A stretch of DNA of 61,818 nt from CAYXEN01 sp964464035 (lineage in GTDB: Bacteria; Krumholzibacteriota; Krumholzibacteriia; WVZY01). Under the pieces are notes generated by a model, which was given only the letters and a program-made list of their open reading frames with translations, searched no databases and was not told the origin of the DNA. The position numbers and the translations under genes are program-made. The DNA lies in contig CAYXEN010000008.1 of NCBI GenBank assembly GCA_964464035.1, forward strand, positions 1 through 61,818. The letters run 5' to 3'. Below, in pieces: positions 9,153 to 17,006 of this stretch; position 1 is the stretch's first letter; each line of letters begins with the position of its first letter.

Positions 9153-9869
9153 TCAGATCCTCCCCATCAGCCGGAGCATGTCCCTCACCGCCCGATCCAG
9201 GCCTACGAAAACGGCCCGCGCCAGTATGGCGTGTCCGATGTTGAGCTCCTCGATCTCGGGGATTTCGAGTACGGCCCGCACATTGTGGTAGTTCAAGCCG
9301 TGCCCGGCGTGCACGGCCATCCCCAGCCGCTTCACCGCCGATGCGGCGTCCCTGAGCTTCTGGAGCTCTCTCTCCGACTCGGAGGCAGTCGCGTTCGCGT
9401 AGCTTCCCGTGTGGATCTCCACCGCATCGAACATGAGGCGAACCGCCTCTTTTATCTGCTCGAGTTCCGGGTCGAGAAACGCCGCCACCTTTATCCTGGC
9501 TTCGCGGAGCGCCTCCACCACCCCGGCCACGGATGAGCCGGTCTTGACGAGGTCCAATCCTCCTTCGGTGGTCACTTCCTCGCGCTTCTCGGGGACCAGC
9601 GTGACGGAGTCGGGATGCAGCGCGAGGGCTATCTCCTGCATCTCAGCCGTGGCGGCCATCTCGAGATTCAGGGCGGTCTTCACGACCTCCCTTATCAGGC
9701 GGGCGTCACGGTTCTGGATGTGGCGGCGGTCTTCGCGCAGGTGTACCGTGATCTGATCCGCTCCCGCCATTTCCACCGCCACCGCGGCGCTCACCGGATC
9801 CGGCTCGTACGTCTTCCTCGCTTCTCTAAGCGTCGCTACGTGATCGACATTCACTCCCAGCCTTACCAT
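9153..9869 (-). CDS. pdxJ: Pyridoxine 5'-phosphate synthase
   Basis: A 238-residue PdxJ, the last enzyme of the DXP-dependent vitamin B6 route. It condenses 1-deoxyxylulose 5-phosphate with 3-amino-2-oxopropyl phosphate to pyridoxine 5'-phosphate in the cytosol. Signatures are LGVNVDHVATLREAR at the N-terminus, DQITVHLREDRRHI, HPDSVTLVPEKREE, HAGHGLNYHNV and EELNIGHAILARAV. The length is normal. The start has a perfect SD (AAGGAGGTGG) upstream. The partner enzyme gene pdxA lies at 45309-46319, in a different operon, so the pathway genes are scattered. Confidence 0.97.
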   Translation of the reverse strand: MVRLGVNVDHVATLREARKTYEPDPVSAAVAVEMAGADQITVHLREDRRHIQNRDARLIREVVKTALNLEMAATAEMQEIALALHPDSVTLVPEKREEVTTEGGLDLVKTGSSVAGVVEALREARIKVAAFLDPELEQIKEAVRLMFDAVEIHTGSYANATASESERELQKLRDAASAVKRLGMAVHAGHGLNYHNVRAVLEIPEIEELNIGHAILARAVFVGLDRAVRDMLRLMGRI

Positions 9870-9902
9870 CTTCCACCTCCTTGAAGTTCAGGCAGCACCC
9901 CC

Positions 9903-9925
9903 GCAGCGGGTGGCGGCGATTCGGG
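9903..9925 (+). repeat. Motif P, copy next to palindromic element B
   Basis: This segment (GCAGCGGGTGGCGGCGAT then CGGG) is nearly identical to 73-94 and is related to the reverse complement of 61381-61400. In both complete contexts it lies just before a palindromic element arm. Confidence 0.5.
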
Positions 9926-9934
9926 TGGCACAAT

Positions 9935-10055
9935 GGGAGAGTGAGACATGCCATTGACGAACCTTTGGCGCGGAGCAAGCGAGGATCCACCGCCTTTAGG
10001 CGGAAGGCCCAAGCGCAGCGGGCGCCGGTGAGGAGATGGCATGTCTCACTCTCCC
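9935..10055. repeat. Palindromic repeat element B (121 bp)
   Basis: A 20-base perfect terminal inverted repeat (9935-9954 with 10036-10055) encloses a core nearly identical to element A, including TGACGAACC, GCGGAGCAAGCGAGGATCC, an internal CCGCC-TTTA-GGCGG hairpin and GGCGCCGGTGAGGAG. It lies 16 bases past the deacetylase stop codon. The arm sequence differs from that of element A, but both are perfectly self-complementary. Confidence 0.85.
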
Positions 10056-10071
10056 CGGTTCTTGCATGCCT

Positions 10072-11253
10072 TCAAGGCGACTTCGCCAGCTCCGAGAGAA
10101 AGACCAGTCGCACTCCCGATCCTTCCAGCATGCCCTCGAGCTCCCCCATCACCTCCAACGTCCACCGCCTCGGATGCCCGATCCCGATCGCCCGCCCCCG
10201 CTTCGCCGCCGTGGCGATCAACCTCTCCATCCTTTCCCGCACCACCCCCGGATCCTCCGTGTCCGCATCCAGGAACAGATCGTTCCGTGCGGCGCCGACG
10301 CCCATCTCCATCGCAACATTATAAGCCACAGATCGCGGCGAAGTCAAAGAATCGAGAAAGAAAAGCCCCTTCTTCTTGAGCACTCCGATCACCGCGCGCA
10401 TGACCCTTTCGTCAGCGGTGGCCTTCGACCCCATGTGGTTGTTGACTCCCGATATCCCTGGGAGCGCCGATATGTAATCCTCCACCAGCGCGGATATCTC
10501 TTCGGCGGACATGCCTGTCGAAACCGGGCGGACGTCGTATCGCACCTTCCGGTCCGACTCCATCGGCAGGTGCAGGAGCACCTCCTTCCCGTTCTCCAGG
10601 GCTCGCCTCGCCATCTCCCCGGAATACTTGAGCGACGGGATGACCGATATCGTTACGGGAAAGTCCAGGTGCAGAAAAGAATCGGCCACGCCGTTTCGGG
10701 AGTAACCGAAATCGTCGATAACGATGGCGAGCTTGGAGCCACCCTCCGTCTCGAGCCGCCCGGAGGGCTCCGCCGACGGCTTGCGCTTCCTGACGATGAG
10801 ACGATGAGTCGTGAATCTCCTGCTTCCCGCTTCGAAAAAGAGAACATCCCCCCTCTCCTTTTCCCTGCTCGCCCTCACCACGGCCCCCGCCTTTCGAACC
10901 GCCCTTGTCAGCGCGAGGTTCACTTTGACCAGATCGCAATCCTCCGGGCAAACCATTTCCCAGCGGGCGACGAGGTGCCTATTGCGGCCTTCTCTCGCCG
11001 GGATCCGCTTCACTCGTACTCTCCCTCCCATGCCCAGCTTGCTCACTACAGCGCCGAGCGATTCGTCCAGGTCGCTCTGAAGCTCCTTGTAGTAGCGTTC
11101 GAGACCGGCGTCGAGGAGGAGTACCATCCCGCGCGTGGACTGGAGATATTTCACGGTGCCGATACCCAGCACCACGAGAACGGCCAGGCATGCGGCGAGG
11201 ATCTTGAGCCTGCGCGCTCTTGTTCTCTTGGGTCTTTTTCTCTTCTTGGCCAT
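10072..11253 (-). CDS. Divergent polysaccharide deacetylase (YibQ-like)
   Basis: A 393-residue membrane-anchored protein. The start at 11253 (MAKKRKRPKRTRARR) places one basic cytoplasmic segment before a single membrane helix (about residues 17-36); longer in-frame starts add only low-quality sequence. The C-terminal half is the divergent polysaccharide deacetylase domain (Pfam PF04748): KLAIVIDDFGYS, FPVTISVIPSLKYS, GKEVLLHLPMES, GVNNHMGSKAT, KGLFFLDSLTS and GIGHPRRWTLEVM. The middle (about residues 50-170) is not recognised. The family is usually found next to envelope genes and its substrate is not established. The gene is flanked by two copies of the palindromic repeat in the same orientation (9935-10055 and 11445-11558). 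Confidence 0.85.
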   Translation of the reverse strand: MAKKRKRPKRTRARRLKILAACLAVLVVLGIGTVKYLQSTRGMVLLLDAGLERYYKELQSDLDESLGAVVSKLGMGGRVRVKRIPAREGRNRHLVARWEMVCPEDCDLVKVNLALTRAVRKAGAVVRASREKERGDVLFFEAGSRRFTTHRLIVRKRKPSAEPSGRLETEGGSKLAIVIDDFGYSRNGVADSFLHLDFPVTISVIPSLKYSGEMARRALENGKEVLLHLPMESDRKVRYDVRPVSTGMSAEEISALVEDYISALPGISGVNNHMGSKATADERVMRAVIGVLKKKGLFFLDSLTSPRSVAYNVAMEMGVGAARNDLFLDADTEDPGVVRERMERLIATAAKRGRAIGIGHPRRWTLEVMGELEGMLEGSGVRLVFLSELAKSP

Positions 11254-11444
11254 TTCAGCATGTATAGAGTGCCGTGGGTCCTGTCGGCGACTCCAGGCTT
11301 TTGCCCGCCTCGACATGCTCTCCCGCTCCGGCGTCCTCGCGCGCGGATGAATCAATTATAGCGCGCTGCGGAGTCGCGGTCGAACATGTCGAGGCAGGCA
11401 CCAAGGATTACAGCTAACCACTGTATCCACTCCAAAGATCAAAA

Positions 11445-11558
11445 AGCGAGTGACAGGCCATTGACGAACCGTCGGCGCGGAGCAAGCGAGGATCCACCGC
11501 CGCCAGGCGGTTAGCCGAGCGCAGCGGGCGCCGGTGAGGAGATGGCCTGTCACTCGCT
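11445..11558. repeat. Palindromic repeat element A (114 bp)
   Basis: Perfect 17-base terminal arms (AGCGAGTGACAGGCCAT and its complement; 18 bases counting one more flanking pair) enclose the same core as element B, with an internal CCGCC/GGCGG hairpin and a GGCGC/GCGCC pair. It lies between the deacetylase gene and the terminator at 11623. No ORF is inside, so this is a non-coding repeat. Confidence 0.85.
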
Positions 11559-11622
11559 TCTCCAAGCGCCCCTGCACTATAGGAATCCGCCCACCGGCTG
11601 TCAAGGCCGGCACCACGTCGAG

Positions 11623-11649
11623 AAAAAGCCGGCGGACATGCCGCCGGCT
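11623..11649 (-). terminator. Rho-independent terminator of the rsmA operon
   Basis: On the minus strand a 9-bp stem AGCCGGCGG/CCGCCGGCT with a five-base loop is followed by TTTTTC. It lies 30 bases after the stop codon of the lipoprotein gene at 11679. Confidence 0.85.
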
Positions 11650-11678
11650 CTAAGAAAGAAGAGGTGCATTCGTCTACT

Positions 11679-12275
11679 CTACTGGGGAATGTCGTACCAT
11701 TGGACGATCCGCCATATCGTGTCGTTCAAGCTCGGCACGAAGGCGTACCTGATCACGAACAAAGCTTGCAGGTCCTGAGCCAGAAACTGGTGATTCGCGG
11801 TCGTCTGGACCGTCAGGTCATAGTTCACTGTTTTCTGGTACCACTTTTCGCCTTGGTAACTCGAGTCCGGGGTGGTTTCTTCCCAGCCGATATCTCCGGG
11901 GCTGTACAAGAGCTTGAGCGATATCGATCTTATCGGGTCTTGGCTGCCGCTGTAATTGCGGTCGAAAAGGTGCCGGGTTGATTGTATCTCGAGCGCTCGG
12001 TCCCACTGCTGGTAATTGACTTTGCCGCTGGAGAAATCCGCATCCGAGAAGAAGAACGTGAAGTTGTCGTCCAGGAGCTTGTCGTACTGCGTGAGGTTGC
12101 GCTCGTTGTACGAAAGCTCGAGATTCAACAAGACGTCGTCCTTGGACTTTAGCGATTTGTAAGTCCCCCCCGTGGTTTTCTTGTCGGGCGGAACTTTCTT
12201 GGGATCAAGAATGCACGAGCCGGCGAGGAACGACACGGTGACGACGACGAGCAGCGGGGCGATGAATCTTTTCAT
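11679..12275 (-). CDS. Putative lipoprotein, paralogue of the upstream gene
   Basis: A 198-residue exported lipoprotein. The start at 12275 follows GAGAGGTG. The signal peptide ends in a lipobox-like FLAGS-C (Cys at about residue 20). The mature part begins with a Lys-rich linker, then helix VLLNLELSYNERNLTQYDKLLDD and alternating strands, compatible with an NTF2-like fold. This helix and the C-terminal layout (a last strand IWRIVQWYDI) resemble the lipoprotein just upstream (12398-12979: a SGLESLTGTNYEKSL helix and an ELLKWEDI strand), so the two are likely paralogues. Terminal gene of the rsmA operon, with its own possible promoter at 12306-12333. Function unknown. Confidence 0.75.
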   Translation of the reverse strand: MKRFIAPLLVVVTVSFLAGSCILDPKKVPPDKKTTGGTYKSLKSKDDVLLNLELSYNERNLTQYDKLLDDNFTFFFSDADFSSGKVNYQQWDRALEIQSTRHLFDRNYSGSQDPIRSISLKLLYSPGDIGWEETTPDSSYQGEKWYQKTVNYDLTVQTTANHQFLAQDLQALFVIRYAFVPSLNDTIWRIVQWYDIPQ

Positions 12276-12305
12276 GATGCACCTCTCTCTTTCTCTCGTA
12301 GGAAA

Positions 12306-12333
12306 AGATAACACACGAACCGGGGCCGGTCAA
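12306..12333 (-). promoter_or_regulatory. Possible promoter before the last lipoprotein gene
   Basis: The minus strand has TTGACC, a 16-base spacer and TTATCT about 30 bases upstream of the start at 12275. Confidence 0.5.
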
Positions 12334-12397
12334 CGGCCGCCGGCAGCAAGGCCTTGAAATTTATTGCATTATGCCGGGTTGATTCTTTCATGATTCT

Positions 12398-12979
12398 CTA
12401 CAATTGCGCCCGCAGGAACCCCCAGGTGGGGTACTGCGGATCCGCTTCTATGTCCTCCCATTTCAAGAGCTCCCATCCTTTGCTCCCCTCGACCAGGTCG
12501 AAACGAGCCTTGCCCCTGTAAGTGCTTGTATCGGCGGCCGCCTTGCTCACGTACGTGAGGCTGTAGAAGCCCTCGTACTGGGCGGCGCTTATGTCCTGGT
12601 TGATCGGCGTCAGGCCGGAGAAATCCACCGTCAGACTGCTCGCGTCGCCTATGAGATTGTTCATCGCCTCGACTTCCCGCGTCTTGTCCCAGTTGTCGAG
12701 CACGCCGGGAAACTGGCTTGCGTCCCCGGGAAGCGGCAGGAATGCAAAGGCGGTGCCAAGGCTCTTCTCGTAATTGGTGCCGGTGAGGCTCTCGAGGCCG
12801 GATTTCATGTTCTCGAAGACCTTGGTCGGGTGGTCGGGCACGACCCACGAGGTCTCCCCGCCGCCCGGTATCTCCGCATCGCGTGGCGAGAAGACGCACC
12901 CGCCCAGCGCAACGAGCACGACACCTGTGCCTGCTATCAGCCGCGCGAACAAACGAATTCTGCCGGATTCAGAATGCAT
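12398..12979 (-). CDS. Putative lipoprotein, translationally coupled to the barrel gene
   Basis: A 193-residue lipoprotein. The signal peptide ends in VALGG-C (Cys at about residue 28). The body contains a VFENMKSGLESLTGTNYEKSL helix, then strands ending in GWELLKWEDIEADP. This layout suggests an NTF2-like fold and kinship with the next lipoprotein (11679-12275). Its ATG at 12979 lies inside the last codons of the outer-membrane protein gene, an 11-base overlap, so translation is probably coupled. Likely outer-membrane anchored and perhaps a partner of the barrel protein. No known family is recognised. Confidence 0.75.
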   Translation of the reverse strand: MHSESGRIRLFARLIAGTGVVLVALGGCVFSPRDAEIPGGGETSWVVPDHPTKVFENMKSGLESLTGTNYEKSLGTAFAFLPLPGDASQFPGVLDNWDKTREVEAMNNLIGDASSLTVDFSGLTPINQDISAAQYEGFYSLTYVSKAAADTSTYRGKARFDLVEGSKGWELLKWEDIEADPQYPTWGFLRAQL

Positions 12980-14876
12980 AACTCAGATTCGATGTCATCA
13001 ACCAATAGTCGTTCTGGGCCTTCGTGTTGAAACGCCCGAACTTGTTTACTTTGATGAGCGAGAAAGTCAGCTTCCGCGCATCACTCCACTTGTACTCCCC
13101 TTCGAGCCCGGCCTCGATCGTTCCCTCCGGGAACGTCGTCTCCGTCCCGCTCGTGACCACCCGGTCCCTGCGCTCGGCGAATTCCTGCTTGGCCACGGCG
13201 CGCAGGTGCTCGTTTATCCGGTAGCGCATCTTGACCCTCAATAGATTCTTCGTGTCCTTCTGGGATATCCGCAACACCCTCTCGATCGCGCCGGGATCCA
13301 GGAGGTAACTCCCGCGGTCATGGAGGAGCAGCCCGTAGTGCATTTGTACGAAAAGTGCACGGGTCAGCTTCGCGTCCACCGTGTTCGAGAACGTTATGTT
13401 CCTGTCGAGAAAGTTCTCGTTCTCGGTGAAGACGAAATCGGTGAATTCGATGTTGAGGCCGTACTTCTGCGAGATGGTGATGCGATCGTTCAGATTATAC
13501 GTGAACTCGGGCCTGAAGTCGTACGTCGTCTCCCGCCTGTTGTCGGCGGACAGGCTCCTGTCGATATTGATGTAATCGACGCTGGATACTGCGAGGTATA
13601 TGCCCGCGTCGACTTTCGGAAACGGGCTCGAGGCTATTCTAACCTGCACGAACTGGTTGAGCTGGTCCCTGTCCCTCGGGTTCACGTCGAAATCGACGTA
13701 GAATATCTGCGACAGGGTCGTGCCCACCATCGCGTTCAATGAGAATTTCGGCGTGAAACTGTGGTTCAGCGTCGCCGAGACGCTCTTCTGCTTCTGCTTG
13801 TAGCTGCTGACCGACAAGGGTCCCAGGTCGCGCAGCATGTCCTTTCGCTCGGCCTTGAAAATGAACTTGTTCGAAATGTTCGAGCTGTAATTGTAGGTCA
13901 AATCCCCGGAAATGCCGTTGTTCACTATACGGCTGAATCTCTTCTTGGCGACGGCGTAGTCTTCCAGCGAGACGCTGTGGTCGGCGGTCAGTTGGAGCGT
14001 GATTCTATCGAGTGGATGCGTCGTCGCATCTATGGAGAGAAGGTTGTCATTGCTCACCTTCGTCTCCCTTATGATGTCCTTCTCGTCGAGTTTCTGTTGA
14101 AAATAGATTCCGCGCGGAAGATCGATGTATTCGAGCGTGTTGGTGCGGCGCTGATAACTCACCACCAGGTCCGCCTTGCCGGGGAGCTTCATCGAGACCT
14201 TCGTGCTCAAGCTGTCGCTCCTTTCGCCTAGACCGCTGAATTGCTGGTCCCCCGATTCGCTCCGATCCTTCGCGTTCATCAAGTAGGCTCTTCCCGTGAA
14301 CCTTACCCTGTCACCCAGCGAGTAGGCGATGCCGCCGCCGGCCTCGCCCTGGAGCCTCTTGTCAACCTTGTATATCTTTTCGCTGCTCGAGACGGAGACT
14401 ATGGAACGCGCATCGAGCTTCATGCCCCCGGGTGTATAACGCATGAGCTGGAACGAACTGCTCCCCGTCTTGGTGTTGACGATGAAGTCCTGCAACCCGC
14501 CCGAGAGTGGAATGATCCGGTTGAAGATCCTGCTGTCGGAGAACGTCGTATTCCACAGGAGCCCGGGTTTGAGAGTGGCGAGGAACGAGTTGCTCCAAGT
14601 CTTCGTGTTGTCCTCGCGCGCCTGCAGCCTGTACTTGGATTTGGAAATGCTCAAGGAACTCATCAGCTTTGCACCATTCCTGTAGGCGAAAGTGCTCTTG
14701 ATAGCCTCATCGAGCGAGACTTTTGTGACGTCTCCCTTGACTCCGCCCTCGAAACTCGGCGCGACCGCCCACGTAGCGGTCGTATCCGCAATAGATTGCC
14801 CCTCCCCCCGGGCCGATGCTACCTTGGTTAGGGGGAGTAATAGCATTACAACGAGCGCGATGATACATCTTTGCAT
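12969..14876 (-). CDS. Outer-membrane beta-barrel protein, unknown family
   Basis: A 635-residue exported protein. The start at 14876 (MQRCIIALVVMLLL) follows GAGG; an in-frame start further up would overlap the end of rsmA. The signal peptide ends near ASA-RGEG. The rest is almost entirely alternating strands of 9-12 residues with charged turns (for example KLTRALFVQMHYGLLL, RVKMRYRINEHLRAVAK, KLTFSLIKVNKFG), and the chain ends in an aromatic residue (SNLSYAF), the usual BAM signal. About 30 or more strands are possible. It follows rsmA by 31 bases and overlaps the lipoprotein gene. Function unknown; a barrel-lipoprotein complex is an inference. Confidence 0.8.
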   Translation of the reverse strand: MQRCIIALVVMLLLPLTKVASARGEGQSIADTTATWAVAPSFEGGVKGDVTKVSLDEAIKSTFAYRNGAKLMSSLSISKSKYRLQAREDNTKTWSNSFLATLKPGLLWNTTFSDSRIFNRIIPLSGGLQDFIVNTKTGSSSFQLMRYTPGGMKLDARSIVSVSSSEKIYKVDKRLQGEAGGGIAYSLGDRVRFTGRAYLMNAKDRSESGDQQFSGLGERSDSLSTKVSMKLPGKADLVVSYQRRTNTLEYIDLPRGIYFQQKLDEKDIIRETKVSNDNLLSIDATTHPLDRITLQLTADHSVSLEDYAVAKKRFSRIVNNGISGDLTYNYSSNISNKFIFKAERKDMLRDLGPLSVSSYKQKQKSVSATLNHSFTPKFSLNAMVGTTLSQIFYVDFDVNPRDRDQLNQFVQVRIASSPFPKVDAGIYLAVSSVDYINIDRSLSADNRRETTYDFRPEFTYNLNDRITISQKYGLNIEFTDFVFTENENFLDRNITFSNTVDAKLTRALFVQMHYGLLLHDRGSYLLDPGAIERVLRISQKDTKNLLRVKMRYRINEHLRAVAKQEFAERRDRVVTSGTETTFPEGTIEAGLEGEYKWSDARKLTFSLIKVNKFGRFNTKAQNDYWLMTSNLSYAF

Positions 14877-14907
14877 CACCTCGTTTGGCCGGGGAGAGGG
14901 ACTCAAA

Positions 14908-15729
14908 CTAGACCTTGGCGACTTCATTCAGCTTTTCGAACAACAGCAGTAACTCTTCTTTGCTCAGAGCCTCCGGTCGTTTTTGCAAATCTATTCCGGA
15001 CACCGCCTGCAGCTCCTCGAGCATCTGATTCGTGAAGGCATAGAACGCCTTGATGGAGTTCTGTATGGTTTTTCGCCTCTGCTGGAACACGTTCTTCACG
15101 AATCTCGAAAACGCGCCGAGAGCCTCGGGCCTCACGATCGGTTCCGCGAGGGGGATGAACTCCAATACGATCGACTCCACTTTCGGCGGGGGAGAGAAAG
15201 ATCCGGGAAGCACCCGCATGACGGGTCGAACATGATAGAGCGATTGCAATATGACGCTCGTTATCCCGTAGACCCTGCCCCCCGGGGGAGAAACGATCCT
15301 CTCGCCCACTTCGCGCTGGAGCATGAGGTAGGCGCCCGCGATCATCTCGACCTCGTCCACGAGGAACGAGAAGAGCACGTGCCTGGTCAGGTTGTAGGGT
15401 ATGTTCCCGAAGAGAACGCATCTTTCGAATCCCCTCGGCGCCACGAGCCCGGTAATGGAGAGCCCGGTGAAGTCGGCGTTTATCACTTCGCCCCGCCCTT
15501 GCAAAAGATCAGCCAACTCGTCGCCCAACCTCCGGTCTATCTCGAGGGCGATCACGTAATCGCATTTCTCTGCAAGCACTTTCGTGAGAATGCCCCTGCC
15601 GGCCCCCAGCTCAACCACGACTTCGGCCAAGGCCAGGTCGGCGGCATCCACGATCTTGCGCGCGATCGCAGGATCGTAGAGAAAATGCTGGCCGAGGCTC
15701 TTTCTCGGATGTAACTTGTTTGTTTGCAA
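14908..15729 (-). CDS. rsmA: 16S rRNA adenine dimethyltransferase
   Basis: A 273-residue RsmA (KsgA), which dimethylates A1518 and A1519 of 16S rRNA in late small-subunit assembly. Motifs are LGQHFLYDPAIARKIV, the SAM-binding VVELGAGRGILTKVL, the acidic VIALEIDRRL, the catalytic GNIPYNLTRHVLF, and PGSFSPPPKVES. The length is standard. First gene of a four-gene operon with a barrel protein and two lipoproteins, transcribed from the promoter at 15857-15885 and ended by the terminator at 11623. Confidence 0.96.
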   Translation of the reverse strand: MQTNKLHPRKSLGQHFLYDPAIARKIVDAADLALAEVVVELGAGRGILTKVLAEKCDYVIALEIDRRLGDELADLLQGRGEVINADFTGLSITGLVAPRGFERCVLFGNIPYNLTRHVLFSFLVDEVEMIAGAYLMLQREVGERIVSPPGGRVYGITSVILQSLYHVRPVMRVLPGSFSPPPKVESIVLEFIPLAEPIVRPEALGAFSRFVKNVFQQRRKTIQNSIKAFYAFTNQMLEELQAVSGIDLQKRPEALSKEELLLLFEKLNEVAKV

Positions 15730-15856
15730 CGGGCAAACGCTTTCTTTGGCGCCAATGGCGATATACCGGCTCGAGATTTTGCCCAGTCAATCGGTTAGCA
15801 ACGGGCGTAGGATAATCAGTAGCAATAGATAGGTAGGAACCTCCTGATTTCGATCT

Positions 15857-15885
15857 ATTATATACCACCCGGGCGTTGAAGTCAA
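15857..15885 (-). promoter_or_regulatory. Strong sigma-70-type promoter of the rsmA operon
   Basis: The minus strand has TTGACT, a 17-base spacer and TATAAT, with an expected start near 15850 and a leader of about 120 bases. The leader contains AGGAGG near 15840 without a start codon behind it. Confidence 0.8.
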
Positions 15886-15950
15886 GGGGGGTACGCTCCC
15901 TGTTGAACACCACCGCACGCCCAGGTCCCCTCGCCCGAGCCTGGTCCGCG

Positions 15951-16862
15951 TCAATATATTATGCGGAATCCGAGATTGTACGTCCGTCCCGCGCCGTTCA
16001 TCTTGCCGGCCGGAAACGTGGAGAAAAGTGTCTCCAGCTCGAGGTGGGAGGTCAGCTGGTACTTGCCTCCCAACCCGACCTGCGAATAGTAGGAACTCCA
16101 TGCGAAGCCGTCCCACGTCGGTCCCAGCTCGGCAAGCGCGTAGACGATGGAGAAACGCGTGGGATAGTAGTTGAAGATGGCTTTGGCGGGAGTGAGAAAA
16201 TCGGTTCTCCGGGAGAAGAACCTGACGAGCGTACCGCCTTCGAGATAGAGAAGCACATCGCTTCGAAGCGAAACGTCGTAGAAGAGTTGCGTCCACCACT
16301 GGTAGGCGTCGTAGTCGAGAAACGGCCGGCCGGTACCGGGATCTCCCTCCATGTCCGAGGCGGCCGGCACGAGGAGGGCCGTTTGAAGCGCCAGTCGCGG
16401 GATGCTTTCGATAGGCGACGCCTTTATCTTCGGGGCGATGGAAGACAGCGCGGTCCTGGCCCCCAGCCCCGAGCCGGAGCCGAAGATCGAGAAGGCGCTC
16501 GAAGTCTCCCGATCGATACGCACCGACTTGACGTAGAAGTCCACACCCAGGTTCCATCTCGCGCCCGCTCCGTAGAGGAAGCTCGCGATCGCGGTGAAGT
16601 AAGAGGAGCGGACTCCGTCGCCATGCTTTTCGCCGGAACGATCGAAGCTCGCAGCCTGGCTGTAGAGGTTGTTGAAGAGTTTGATCTCGATCTGGCCGGG
16701 AGCCAAGAGGGACGAAGGCGTATAGTCTATCACACTCGCCGGGGCGGGCTCCGCTGAGCCCGCGAGGCCGGCCGCGGAACCCTCGGCCCATGCAGAAGGA
16801 CAAGCACTAATCCCGATCAGTGCGGCGAGAATAATTGCTCTTTGGGTCCCGGTAGTCTCCAT
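15951..16862 (-). CDS. Outer-membrane beta-barrel protein, unknown family
   Basis: A 303-residue exported protein. An SD (AAAGGGGG) precedes the ATG at 16862. The signal peptide ends near SAWA-EGS. The mature part is a run of amphipathic strands (GQIEIKLFNNLYSQ, WNLGVDFYVKSVRI, DVLLYLEGGTLVRFF, FSIVYALAELGPTW, GLGGKYQLTSHLELETLF) and ends in NLGFRIIY, an aromatic-terminated barrel signature. About 12 strands could be present. It resembles uncharacterised FCB-group porin-like proteins, but no specific family is recognised. It stands alone between the rsmA promoter and the metalloprotease gene. Confidence 0.75.
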   Translation of the reverse strand: METTGTQRAIILAALIGISACPSAWAEGSAAGLAGSAEPAPASVIDYTPSSLLAPGQIEIKLFNNLYSQAASFDRSGEKHGDGVRSSYFTAIASFLYGAGARWNLGVDFYVKSVRIDRETSSAFSIFGSGSGLGARTALSSIAPKIKASPIESIPRLALQTALLVPAASDMEGDPGTGRPFLDYDAYQWWTQLFYDVSLRSDVLLYLEGGTLVRFFSRRTDFLTPAKAIFNYYPTRFSIVYALAELGPTWDGFAWSSYYSQVGLGGKYQLTSHLELETLFSTFPAGKMNGAGRTYNLGFRIIY

Positions 16863-16945
16863 TTCCCCCTTTCAGTCGTATGCGGATTCGTGTTCTAGAG
16901 GCGCGTGTAATGTCTGTGACACTCGAAGGGGAAATATTACAGTAG

Positions 16946-16975
16946 AAGAGAGCGCCCCGCAAGGAGCGCTCTCTT
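16946..16975. terminator. Hairpin downstream of the metalloprotease gene
   Basis: A 10-bp perfect stem (AAGAGAGCGC/GCGCTCTCTT) with a ten-base loop lies 31 bases after the stop codon at 17007. The following minus-strand bases (CTACTGTAATATTT) are only moderately U-rich, so termination is probable but not certain. Confidence 0.6.
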
Positions 16976-17006
16976 GCTTGCCGCTCGAATGTTGCGACGC
17001 AATCGG

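Noticed and set aside
10036..11361. A 441-codon plus-strand frame opposite the deacetylase
   Set aside because: Shadow frame; the minus-strand deacetylase has clear family motifs.
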